From contig CP136069.1 in the NCBI GenBank assembly GCA_032622095.1, positions 104,188,278 through 104,252,277 on the forward strand: a stretch of 64,000 bases of DNA, written 5' to 3'. A program made the position numbers and the translations under genes. A model generated the notes under the pieces. It had not been told where the DNA came from. It saw only the letters and a list, made by a program, of their open reading frames with translations, and ran no database searches. Position 1 is the stretch's first letter; every line of letters starts with the position of its first letter. Source of the stretch: Siphonodentalium dalli. Its lineage: Eukaryota > Mollusca > Scaphopoda > Gadilida > Siphonodentaliidae. Below are positions 1 through 10,358 of the stretch, in pieces.

Positions 1-410
1 GATTTCTAAGCTGCCTGGGTGGGGGCAATGAGGCCGTAGATTTGATTTTTCAACCAGTAACAGTCCATATTTTCCTACTTCGGGTTAAACTGTTCGACCG
101 AAATAGCCACAAATTTTAACATGCTTCCACCACAAGGACCATCAGGTCTATTTTGTTGATATTTAGTATGAAGGGTTCTTTGGTGTCTGGTATTCAAATT
201 TATTCAGATGTGGTCACCAGGTTAAATAGGGTGGGACCATGGACATAACTGGTTGTTTCTATAGCCATTCTTAAATTGTCTTCTCAAGAGAGGTTGGACT
301 ATTTAACTTACATATAGTATGGAGGATCCTTTAGTGACTGATATTCAGATTTGTTAACATCAGGTCAACCTGTTAAGAAATGACGGGGCTATGGGGAGTT
401 AACACTTTTG
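1..410. repeat. Degenerate dispersed repeat, two ~155 bp units
   Basis: Two related units (about 155-230 and 310-376) share the order 'TATGRAGG..CTTT..TGNCTG.TATTCAGATTTGTT..GGTCA'. The same phrases recur at 14,480-14,720, so this is an interspersed family with an internal tandem unit. No coding potential was seen. It may continue beyond the left edge of the window. Confidence 0.5.
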
Positions 411-681
411 TGTTTAAAAAATCATTGAAATACCAAATTCATTAAAACATCTATCTTTGAACTACCTAACTGATTAATCTGACATACATGTATGGTGTTT
501 TGGGTCCATGGATAAATGGGCTTCAAACATGTCTAAATGGTTTTATAAAAAGGTGCTTGTGAGATTGGAAATTTCAAAAAATTGAGAAAGTTTGAGATGT
601 CGGTTGTGAAATTCCAAGTCTGGAGCCCGGTCGGGAGGGGACTTGTTGAGCTGGAGTAGGGGGGAGGGGGGGGGGGGTGAT

Positions 682-747
682 CAGTAGTGTACAGTGGGTA
701 ATTCCAAGGTGGATATTCACCTTGAAATTACCCACTGTACACTACTG
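682..747. repeat. Short near-perfect hairpin
   Basis: The arm beginning CAGTAGTGTACAGTGGGTAA at 682 is repeated in inverse orientation ending at 747. Arms are about 29-30 bp with one mismatch and a loop of about 6 nt. A G-rich run (661-677) lies just upstream. It could be a miniature foldback element or a small-RNA precursor; the sequence does not decide. Confidence 0.7.
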
Positions 748-976
748 AAGCCTCTCTAGCCACATATCGTGTTTAGATCTCCTTCTTTTAAAGTGATTAT
801 GAAAAGTTCTGACTATTGTGGTCTCCAGAGTCCCAGTCTCATCAGTCTTTGCAGTCTGGTGAGCGACCCCACAGTCTTTGACTGTCTTGTTCATATCCAT
901 TATTTACATAGCTTACTCATTTTATATGTGAAATTATATAATTATATCAGATTATATACAATAATATAATTCTAGT

Positions 977-1418
977 CTAATGTCCAGACAAACGACCCAT
1001 TGCATCGAGAAACTCCATTTTGTCAATTTCTCCTCCTCTTTGAACTCGCTTATATTGGCCGATGCTGTTCTCGATGGCTCTATATTTTCTCTTTCTTGGA
1101 GCAACTTTTCCACCACATGCCAATTGAATATATGTTGTACACAGTCCTAGAATCTGACTTGACAATCTGCTTCATTTTCGACATTATGAGTTCTGCGCTG
1201 AGTTTGTCGGGATCTGCTTCGTGATTATGCGGCTTTCCTACACTTGTCACTATGTCATCCTTGGTGTTGACTGTACCTGGACACCATCTAACGCAACATG
1301 TCCAGTGGATACTGTCACTCTTTCTAGTTTTAATACGATATTTGTGACAATCAAACAGCAGATTCCTCCCTCCTTTTCTGTTCTCGATAAATGAAACATT
1401 AACCTGAACATTAGCCAT
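977..1418 (-). pseudogene. FLYWCH-type zinc-finger protein fragment, frameshifted
   Basis: The minus-strand frame starting at 1418 encodes a FLYWCH-like finger. It has a hydrophobic start followed by KGGR, a Tyr-rich strand, an HWTCC-x-x-W-C cysteine cluster, and a C-terminal HNH giving the C-C-H-H ligand pattern of the fold. This frame ends at 1080. A basic Arg/Lys-rich continuation (APRKRKY onward) is found in another frame down to the stop at 977, so one frame change must lie between about 1165 and 1080. FLYWCH fingers are common in proteins derived from Mutator-like transposons. The intact finger with a broken tail suggests a decayed transposon-derived gene, although an unrecognised splice junction could also explain the frame change. 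Confidence 0.6.
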
Positions 1419-1715
1419 TATTATGAAAGATTATGAGAATATCACTGAAGTTGAAGTAAATTGCCTTTGCATGCATTTATATAGGTCGATTTGAGTTCAG
1501 GTTGTTCAATCAAGGTACAAACATGCTTATATCGTTCACTCACGGAACTAACATACACTAACTACGTACCGGTGATAACTAACTTCTAGGTTGGTCTCGT
1601 TCGGGAAATGACACTTGAGACAATTTTTATTTTCAACCAATTGAGGCGAAATGGTGAAGTTGGGGAGCAACGCATCACCAAAAAATTACATCTTTGTAAA
1701 CAAGTACAAGTTGAA

Positions 1716-2015
1716 GGGTCTCGGTGGCTCAGTCGGTTAGGTACAACTCAAGGCCGTCTCGCCCTCCAGCGCTGGCGATAAGGGTTTAAATGTACATGTT
1801 TCCATGATCTACTTTGTAACTTAAAATCTATATCTGGTGGAGTTTCCAGTTACATGCCAATGGCCAGTGGTTTGCCGCTCATGGTCGACGAGTTTATCAG
1901 CCATTGAAATCACTGTCAGATTAGCCGTAAGTGTGCAGATTGCCTCCACCACTAACGTTTGCAATGTTGTGATATAGCCTTAGTTGCTGAAAGTGGTATT
2001 AAACCCAAATCAATC
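1716..2015 (+). mobile_element. tRNA-derived SINE, full length, with 14 bp target-site duplications
   Basis: The head carries a pol III A box (TGGCTCAGTCG, 1725-1735) and a degenerate B box around 1783-1792 in tRNA-like spacing. The body is about 300 bp and ends in GTGGTATTAAACCCAAATC, the type of 3' end shared by molluscan SINEs. The perfect 14 bp direct repeat AAGTACAAGTTGAA flanks it (1702-1715 and 2016-2029), which fixes both ends and shows LINE-mediated insertion. The intact duplication suggests a fairly recent insertion. Confidence 0.88.
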
Positions 2016-2029
2016 AAGTACAAGTTGAA

Positions 2030-3837
2030 TGTGTCTAGCTTGAATTGACTGAAGCATTTTAATATGTGGTGGGATTACTGTAATGATCCATGCACGGGGT
2101 AGGAACTGCTCCGCGAGGCTGATACCTCTTCCGATCTTCGGTCCAGTTCTTATCCGATCTGGTCAATGTCACTGGGGATTTTCCCATGGTAAATAACGCA
2201 AGTTTTACACAACAGAGATATATATGCAGTTCATTTGTTGTATATACCTTGCCAGCTACCTCAACTATCGAGACATACTAGTTGGAAATTGTTAAGTAAA
2301 TGTGGAATAGTAGAATTTATCCATTTTAAGAAATGTTCCAGTTCACTAGTGATGGGTCCCAGTTCACCATTGATAAGATCCGTTCACTACCCGAACATCT
2401 ATGCAACAGACTTTTGGTAAAATAAGTGTGCACATGTGTATGTTTGAACTATAACTTCACACTGGACTCACTTTTTTTTTAATTTAATCGCTAATGGTTA
2501 TTGCGATACGGTAGTTTGGTACACGATGTAAAGCACGTCTGTTTTGGAACAAGTACAAAAAACTTGCAAGTGAACTGGACACGGATCGATAGTGAACTGG
2601 ACCGAAAATCACAAGAGGATCTTTTCTCATGGAGCAGTTCCTACCCTGTGCCATGGCTGCATCTATTGCTTAGTTTATACATTTGTTGCAGTGACAACTT
2701 TTGTGAATTATCAGGACGTTCTGATCTTAATGAAGTGGAATGCAGGTTTTTACGTACAAGTTATGACCACTTACCTCACGGTTACATCTCCATAAAAACA
2801 GTCCACATGACAGTTAATCCTTATATTTATATACATTTAGCGAAAAAGCTACTTTTGTAAATGTATTTAAATTGAAAAGTGTATCGTGACAAAACCAGCC
2901 CAAAATATCCCATAGCACCCTTGGCAAAAGTTAACAGGAACAATTTCTCTTTATATTGAAACCCGATGATTTATTAAGTCAATCCTGCGCGAGTCCAAAT
3001 GCGCCCAAAACATTACACGTTCGTCTTTCCAAAACCTATGACGCATCGATGTAATTATGAGGCTGCAGTTATGAGCTGTTGCGCGTTCACTGAGAAATAA
3101 TTGCAACTAGCCACGTGGGCGCCGACCAATCAGAATGCTGGATTTAGTGATAATCACACTTAGTATGTAAATATATTCAGATAACACTGTCTCATATGAT
3201 CTATAAATAGACTGCCAAGTACTTAATTCATTATAATCTCAGTAAGAGTTATGTAAATTAACATGACTCTGGGATTCCAGGAGTTGAATGTCACAAGGGA
3301 ATTACAGCTAAACTCATTCGGCAAACCTCACAAGTCTCCATCCCATATATACTGTCATAGGTCAAGGAGTTCAGCATGATACATGTACAATTCAAATGGC
3401 AGATTTCAGTGCAACATGGAGATCGATGAAGTTTGATGATAACGAAAGTTCGAAAGCACATTTTAAAGAGTTACTCCCAATTCCACCTCTCATCACATTC
3501 AATGTATCCCATCCATCAGTATTTATGAGGACAATGAGATGCTTGCATATTCTGCAGAAGACAAATTAATATGGCTAGGTAATATACAATCCATTGCGTT
3601 CAGTTATTAATTGTTTTTTGTTTTGTTGGTTTGTTACAGTTACCAATTTAAGTGTTTCCTGAACTGTTCTACCTCTTCACTGTTGATATACTCGATCTAA
3701 CAATTCGATTCAAGATTCGATGTGATTTTGAATCTATTGCTTAAAAATTAAAATACCCGATTCGCAGGGCACTAGGTCAATGAAGACAGACTTTCATGGG
3801 TCAGAATAGACTACCTAGTTGAAGCATTTTTGGATCA
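2030..3837. other. No recognisable gene; isolated promoter-like motifs and small ORFs
   Basis: Open frames up to 119 codons occur at 2235-2860, but none shows a domain I recognise. A TATA-like CTATAAATAG sits at 3200-3209. A 57-codon ORF (ATG 3396, stop 3567-3569) downstream begins MADFSATW and has no family assignment. I do not call any of these genes. Confidence 0.4.
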
Positions 3838-4385
3838 ACTTGACAAAGTCAAGTTTGAGCTATTGCCATGGGTTGGCATCCGTCATCTGTGAGTCCATCC
3901 ATGATTCATCTACAATTTCCTGTAGCACAGTCTACAAGTCGCATATCTCATCCAATCCTTTTGGAACTTCATATAGATCTTTGAGGTGGCCTCTAAATGG
4001 GAGCCATTGATCTTTTCAGAAAGTTGTTGAAAAACATGGCCACCAGCAGCCATCTTTGATTTCAAATTTGAATATATCGGCACACCCTGCAGCCCACATT
4101 TTTTGGAGGACTGTTTTAAAAACTTACAGGCATGTTTAGGATCACCTCTAGATGGGAGCTATATATCTTGAATGATTTTCTGTGAAAAACATGGCCATTG
4201 GCAGCCATCTTGGATTTTATTCTTTGCATGACTAAATCCTTTGGCATACCCTACAGGCCACATCCTTCATCCTTTCAAAATATGTTAAAAAACATGGCCT
4301 CCTCCAACAGCCATCTTGGATCTTGAATTTTAATCCATCAGCACATCCTGTTGCCCGAATTTATTGGGGTATTGTTTTGAATTTA
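3838..4385. repeat. Dispersed repeat with AACATGGCC / CAGCCATCTTG units
   Basis: It begins near GTTTGAGCTATTGCCATGG (about 3853), a phrase repeated near the right edge of the window (63,908). It then runs through three roughly 100-160 bp units, each with 'ATGGGAGCT', 'AACATGGCC' and 'CAGCCATCTTG'. Relatives occur at 9,640-9,790, 38,440-39,490, 41,680-41,910 and about 44,520 in both orientations. No coding content is seen. Confidence 0.65.
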
Positions 4386-4949
4386 GGCCAAAAAAAAGAA
4401 GGTTTTAGTTCTCAGGCCCTGCCGCATTGAATAAAAAGGGCCGCATTAGGCCTTTTTATTGCAATGCCTGATGTTATGACAAAAAAAACTTACGAAAAAA
4501 TAAATTTGAAAAGTAGATTTGAAGTAGATGACTACAATTAAGAAAATGATTAGCTGATCCTCATGCTCTTCTTACAATTAGTCATTGTGAACAACTTACA
4601 CTAATAGTAACTTTATACAATTGAAAGGCACAGGACTAAATTCAGGATCACATATTAGAATGGGGAGGTATCAGTTTTTAGACAACAATAACAGTAGTTA
4701 ATGTCAGGGGCATTATATAATGCTAGGTAATCCCAAGTCATACACTGGTAGTACAATGTCATTTTTATATAAGACTAAATGAGTTTATATGCATAACAGT
4801 TCCCTCTACATTTCTGGTTATTACTAGACAGAGGAAGGTATCTGTGTCCATGCTCACTATGCGCAAATAAAAAATAAAAATAAAACCCTCCCTCCCTCCC
4901 TCATTGATTTGAAAATAAAATTGCCCGAGAAAACTTTTTTTTTTTGGCC
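4386..4949. mobile_element. PIF/Harbinger-like MITE, 564 bp, TTA target duplication
   Basis: The ends are inverted (GGCCAAAAAAAA inward on the left, its complement on the right). They are flanked by direct TTA at 4383-4385 and 4950-4952. The paralogous copy near 9,730 has a single uninterrupted TTTACAAAC, that is, the empty site. A 3 bp TWA duplication with GG-starting terminal repeats is the PIF/Harbinger signature. There is no internal ORF, so it would be non-autonomous. Confidence 0.82.
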
Positions 4950-5530
4950 TTACAAACATGTTCAGGATCAGCTCTAGATGGGAGCTCTCAAATTTGAATG
5001 AATAGGCACAGTTTGCCATATAAGGTGATGTCAAGGTCGGTTAAAATGGCGATGGTGAGTAAACAAACCAACTTAACATGGATTCGTTCAATGATCATTA
5101 TGTTTTCTCACGATTTTCAGCCATATAATGCAATGCAAAGCAAAGACAAGATTGCAGACGGAGAGGGGTTGCTGAAGGGAGTTACGATGCTGTGTACTCA
5201 AGATGACGACGAATAAAAATATAAACAAGTGGATGAATAATGGTATATTGTTCATATTAAAAACATCATGTTCACTACTCTCGAACACTAAACTCCTAAT
5301 TATGATAGCACTGTCATAATATAGATAATGTTCCTAATGGTATATAGCCTTACTACGTCCCTAATGGTGCATAGTCAATATTTGTGTTTGGATATATATG
5401 TAAATATATATATATATATATAATTTTCTGAATATAACTTGGTAACTAAAACATCAATCGAAATTCACCCACAATCTTCATTTTAAAAATTATTTCATTC
5501 ATAATATGTAACCTCTGATGTACCGAGGGA

Positions 5531-5590
5531 CTCACTTGGTTTAGCTGCAATTATCCTTGTAAGCTACATGGTTCGAATCCATGGGGTTCC
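5531..5590 (+). other. tRNA-like pol III promoter relic
   Basis: A perfect A box (TGGTTTAGCTG, 5537-5547) and a perfect B box (GGTTCGAATCC, 5570-5580) have tRNA spacing. The acceptor stem is not convincing. The same segment is repeated at 10,229-10,272 inside the duplicated block. I read this as the head of an old tRNA-derived SINE rather than a working tRNA gene. Confidence 0.6.
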
Positions 5591-5705
5591 AATTGATGAG
5601 GTTTTATGCATATTATAGAAATAATTTTCTAGATATGTGTGTTACATGTATATACATTTAATTGGATTTTGTGTCAAAAACTGTTATTAATTAAATTAAA
5701 TTAAA

Positions 5706-6544
5706 ATTTGGCCAATCGGTAAAAGCCGATGTTCAACTAATAGGTCAGATTTAATATGCGATGCGCTATTATTGGCTGATTCCGATTATCAAAACATCAC
5801 TACTAACTTCCTTATTTTCCACAGGAAAATATCCATAATGTCAATGACCCAGCCAATGACTTCAATTGGCAGTGAAGAGGTTAATAACGGTTGCAACATT
5901 TATGGCTCAAAAGGAGAATGTAAGTATTATCCAGGAATGTTTTATGAAGTGATAAAACTATAAGATAGTGAAAGGCAAGGGGATTTCAATGATCGTGAGT
6001 CAATGTTCACACAATGCAATGGATCGTTGATGTTCTGCAGCTGTCATTTCTAAGAAGAAAACAGGCCATAAGATCGATTAAAGAGATTAGAAAATCCAGA
6101 AATATTAGGTTATTATTAGATGGAAAAAAAACAGATGAGAAAAAACAAAAACAGGCATGTAAAATTCAACTGATATTTAATAGTGATAATTTCAGACTGG
6201 CTGATCATGCTATTACAGAAAACACAATATCGGAACTAGTACTATTTTGAACACTTCCTCAAATCATTGATAAAAAAGTAAATGTTCCTCCATTGATAGT
6301 CACTGTCTATAATTTGTATGCGTCCAAGTTGCATGTAAAATTTGTCAAAATGACAATGCTACCTGTATATTCACAAATAATCACCAACGCAAATTTTTTA
6401 TATCAATTTAACACTGAGAAATATGATGAATGAATATTTAAAATGACTGCTTCAACTTTTGGAGCATTTTGTATCATTCTCTTGAATAACTACAGTAATA
6501 AATTAATTCCATGTTCATTAACTGGTCTATACGCTGTTGTGTGA
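5706..6544. other. No recognisable gene
   Basis: Short open frames at 5772-5963 and 6014-6250 show no recognisable domain, although the first is preceded by a possible acceptor (TTTCCACAG, about 5825) and followed by a donor-like GTAAGT. I see no repeat family here. Confidence 0.35.
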
Positions 6545-6990
6545 CAAACCCGCTTTCGAGCAGGCAACAAATCACGAGCAGCCGCAGTGTAACCTCTTGT
6601 TTAAATTGTACTTCATGTTACTATTGTTAATTGCATATCAAAAGAAGTTTCAACTGATTTTAATTTTAAATTAAATTTCAGAGTTCCATTGATGATTACA
6701 AGTATGAAAAGATGGCACCACTAAGGCAGCCTTCGATATATGACTGAAGAGAGCATGATAAATTTTGAATACACCGCTCATAGCAAGGGAATGCAGACAG
6801 TGAATGTAAACACCCCAAAATAAGTAAGTTCCCCAGCATATTACACTGTATCTCAAGAATCATGGCGGCCATTGTGTCACATTCCATAATCCATTGAAAG
6901 ATCCATAAATGAGTTGATTATGGCTCAAAAAATACCCAATTAAAAGTTAGCCCATATGTTTATCAGAGGGGGGCTTATGTAAGCACCCCT
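6545..6990 (+). repeat. Direct duplication, copy A (empty site)
   Basis: It is collinear with 7135-8000. Shared landmarks are CGAGCAGCCG, 'TTGTTTAAATTGTACTTCATG', 'TTGTTAATTGCATATC', 'AAAAGATGGCACC', 'CATAGCAAGGGAATGCA' and 'AACACCCCAAAATAAGTAAG'. Copy A lacks the roughly 0.5 kb block found at 7193-7687 in copy B. Confidence 0.75.
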
Positions 6991-7134
6991 TTATATACAC
7001 ATTCCAAATATTTTGAGTGGGCAACAAATCCGGTGTCTCACTCAAATGTCGGCAACAATTGTATAGTTTGCATTCGCCCTTTTGTTTCATTAAAAATTGG
7101 GTCCTGTTCGACCCAGGTTTTGTGTTTACACAAT

Positions 7135-8000
7135 AGTAGTAAGCGAGCAGCCGTGATGTGGTGTAACATCTTGTTTAAATTGTACTTCATGTTTATTATA
7201 CCGTTACTCTCAAAGAGAATGTGGGGTATACTGGATTCATTCAATCCTTCACAACGTCTGGACATCTATCCCTCTGTTTTTCCTTCTGTCCGGGCAGATG
7301 TCTCCACCACCGTTGGACGAATCTCAATGAAATTTGGTATGGATGTTCACTACTATGAGGGCAATCAATTGAGTGTTCAATCATATTTTTTCCAGTTTTC
7401 TGTTCTGGTCATCATTTATAAATTTGGAAGTGTTGGTTTTTTGTCTGTATCGCCACCACCATAGCACCAGTTGACAGATATCAATGGAATTTGGTATGGA
7501 TGTTCACTATTATGATGGCAGTCTGTTGAGTGTTCAATCGTTTTGTTCATGTTTTCCATTCTACAGTTATTTATCTGTGTTTATTTGAAAATGTTAGGGG
7601 GTTATTCCCGTTCAAGCAGATATCTCACCCATACTTCGTCAGTTCGAATTTACCACCATGGTGGTATGCCAACACCACCGGTGCAGTCTCTTGTTAATTG
7701 CATATCAAGATCAGGTTCAACTGATTTTAATTTAAAATTTTAATTTATGCTCTTTCAGAGTTCCGGTTATGACTACAAGTGCGAAAAGATGGCACCCATG
7801 GAAACGCCACCACTAAGGCAGGCTTCAATTTATGATGGAAGAGAACAAGAATTTTTTTGAAGACATGGTCATAGCAAGGGAATGCAAAGAGTGGTGAGTG
7901 CAACTTGGTAAGAGGTCAAATTGGTTATTAACACCCCAAAATAAGTAAGTTCCCCTAACACTGTATGAAGTATCCTGAGGTTGATTTTCAGGAAATGCTA
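7135..8000 (+). repeat. Direct duplication, copy B (interrupted)
   Basis: This is the second copy of the 6545-6990 sequence. It is interrupted after CTTCATGTT by about 495 bp and resumes at TTGTTAATTGC (about 7690). The copies differ by many substitutions and small indels, so the duplication is old. Confidence 0.72.
7193..7687. mobile_element. Unclassified insertion, ~495 bp
   Basis: It is defined by the paralogous empty site in copy A. Inside, a unit with 'TTTGGTATGGATGTTCACTA' and 'TTGAGTGTTCAATC' occurs twice about 155 bp apart, the same tandem-unit style as the repeats at 1-410 and 14.4 kb. No clear terminal repeats or target duplication could be fixed. Confidence 0.6.
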
Positions 8001-8220
8001 CATGTATATTCCGTATCTTGGCACTGCTGTCGACCAAGTATGTGTATGCTTGAGTGATCACCGTATGTGTGGAGATAGCGCTCAATTCATGTCACCAAAT
8101 TGTTGAGAACTGGCCTCAACAGTGAATTTTCTTAAAATGGAAATTTGAAGTAATCTGAAGAGAAAAATTAGTATCCTTTATAACCAATGTATGTTATAAT
8201 ATTATAATAACACGTGTTTA

Positions 8221-8735
8221 CCCTCACAATATGAGAGATATGTTCGAATTATGTCAATTTTTTTTTTAAATTGTAATAACGGTCTGCGGGAAAATATATC
8301 AAACATTTTTCATTTTATATTTAAGTTTTTGGCAGCCATTTGCAGAACTATTTTTGTTAGAATAAATCAACATAAAGCTAGCGGTACTTAATGTCTGAAA
8401 AGATGAAACAATATTGAGTATTTATGTCCGCCAGATTATTGAAAGCGTTGAATAATATTTGTTTTATGTTGTTTTGGTCCTTTACCTGAGAAAAAAAATA
8501 GTCCTGCAAAATGGCTGCCAAAAAACTAAAATATACTGTGAAAAATATTTGATTTATTTACTCGCAGACATTTATGATTTCAGATAGACTGAGCGCATAC
8601 CCTAATTGGGTTCATGGTCTAGATAATGCAATGTGTTTTTTTTTTATATTCCCAGTACAACTCGATAGACCTTCATGAAAAAAAATTCATTTGACTTTTT
8701 TAAACCACTTTTTTATAAAATTCATATTGTGAGGG
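8221..8735. mobile_element. Foldback/TIR element, 515 bp, TA-flanked
   Basis: The terminal inverted repeat CCCTCACAATATG is flanked by TA (8219-8220, 8736-8737). A second inverted block deeper inside is the 'TTTTTGGCAGCCATTTGCAG' arm at about 8325 and its complement at about 8500-8530. The right arm is longer than the left, so the arms pair with bulges. There is no coding content. The TA duplication suggests a Tc1/mariner-type MITE. Confidence 0.68.
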
Positions 8736-8739
8736 TATA

Positions 8740-9640
8740 TTGTGAGTTGTTATAATACTGTATCACATTATCACACATTGCTTATAATGCATAATGATTT
8801 TTCCCTTCAAATTGATTGGAATATAGTGGGTTTTTTTAATTCACGAATGGCGCATCCTTAAGATTGTAGATAACTTATTTAAAGGCTCATGTCATGTGAC
8901 GAGTAGCTTAGTTCTGCATTACTTGGAGCAACGTGCCCCCATTGTAACAAGTAGATACTGGATACAATACTACCAAGTGCCTCTGCCAGACTTTTGCAGT
9001 AGATGAGGAATGTTTATTGTCATTATCCTTTTGTAGACATTATCTGCATTCAGTTAGTGTTCATTCAACCATGTATCTAGTCACTATATCATTACTTATA
9101 AGTAGTGATGAGCCGATGATTGGATATGACAATCGGAATCGGTCGATTATGTCCCGTCGGATGACAATTGGCACTTCGGTTTCAACATCGGCATTGCCAA
9201 TTACCTAAATAATAATCAGGTGCTTATTTTTCTTCAATAAACTGTGTCAAATATGACGTTGTTTTATTGAATAAATGACCAGTAAACATAAGGAAAGTGT
9301 TACCAAACACAAACTTTGATATAAACCGAAAGTACATATCACGTGACACTTAATTACGCAGTTGACTGCACTATTTACACGCTTATCCATCTTAAGAATA
9401 TATCAAGTAACAGTTGTTATATATCGAATGAATTGAAATGATTATGTAAAATAGCTGGGCGAGACCCATTATATATAGTCTTGTGTGTAAAACTTACAAC
9501 ATCCTCATTGTTCACAATTAAGAACTACTTTTCAATGTAATGACCGCTATTGACAAGTATACACACTGATATCAGGTCAGCCAGTGACCTCAAGTGGGCC
9601 ACACACGAAGCGATGAGAGCCATAATTTTTTTTTTAAATA
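8740..9640. other. No recognisable gene
   Basis: AT-rich sequence without a recognised domain. A short stretch near 9,110 ('TAGTGATGAGCCGAT', then repeated CGGAATCGG-like phrases) is reminiscent of hAT ends, but no partner end was found. Confidence 0.35.
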
Positions 9641-10358
9641 TGTTAAAAAACATAGCCTCCAGCAGCCATCTTGAATTTTGAATTTTAATCCATCGGCACA
9701 TCCTATTGCCCGAATTTATTGGGCTATTGTTATGAAAATTTACAAACATGTTCAGGATGACCTCTAGATGGGAGCTCTCAAATTTTAATGAATACATATA
9801 AACACATTTTGCCATATAAGGTGATGTCAAGGTCGTCAAAATGGCGATGGTGACCAAAAAAACCAATGTAACATGGACACATTCAATGATCATGACGATG
9901 TTTTATCACAATTTTCAGTTGTATAATGCAATGCAAAGAAAAGACAAGATTGCAGATGGAGAGGGGTTGACTGAAGAGTGTTACGATGCTGTGTACTCAA
10001 GATGACGACGAATAAAAATAAAAACGAGTGGATGAATAATGGTATATTGTTTGTATTATAACTAATTTCATTGAAGATTTCATCATGTTCATTACTGTTG
10101 AACACTAAACTGCTAATTATGATAGCACAGAATATAACTAAAACATCAAACGAAATTCACCCACAATCTTCAATTTCAAAATTATTTTAGTCATAGCATG
10201 TAACCTCTTATGTACCCAGGGACTCACTTGGTTTAGCTGCAAGTATACTTGTAAGCTACATGGTTCGATTCCATTGGGTTCCAACTGACGAGGTTTTATG
10301 CATATTATAGAAATAATTTGCTAGATGTGTGTTATATAATTGGATTTTGTGTCAATAA
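9640..10358 (+). repeat. Segmental duplication, copy 2
   Basis: Partner of 4276-5705. It is uninterrupted where copy 1 carries the 4386 element. In turn it is split at 10,358/12,311 by a 1.95 kb insertion, after which the shared sequence resumes ('CAGTCATTAATTAAATTA' against 'CTGTTATTAATTAAATTA' in copy 1). It includes the second tRNA-like A/B box pair at 10,229-10,272. Confidence 0.8.

Larger units (their letters stand above)
4276..5705 (+). repeat. Segmental duplication, copy 1
   Basis: 4276-4385 plus 4950-5705 is collinear with 9640-10358 plus 12311-12340. Shared landmarks are the CCATCTTG block, the stretch around 'GATGACGACGAATAAA', the tRNA-like segment and 'TGGATTTTGTGTCAA'. Copy 1 alone carries the insertion at 4386-4949. 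Small open frames such as the one ending in DDDE at 5216 are not conserved between copies, which argues against a gene. Confidence 0.8.

Noticed and set aside
3396-3569. 57-codon frame downstream of a TATA-like box, start similar to fatty-acid-binding proteins
   Set aside because: Only the first few residues are suggestive; the rest does not match that family and no continuing exon was found.
4998-5216. 72-codon frame ending in DDDE
   Set aside because: In the duplicated copy near 9,990 the frame is shifted, so it is not conserved as protein.
5531-5590. Functional tRNA gene
   Set aside because: The A and B boxes are good, but the acceptor stem and anticodon arm do not form, and the segment recurs inside a duplicated repeat at 10.2 kb.
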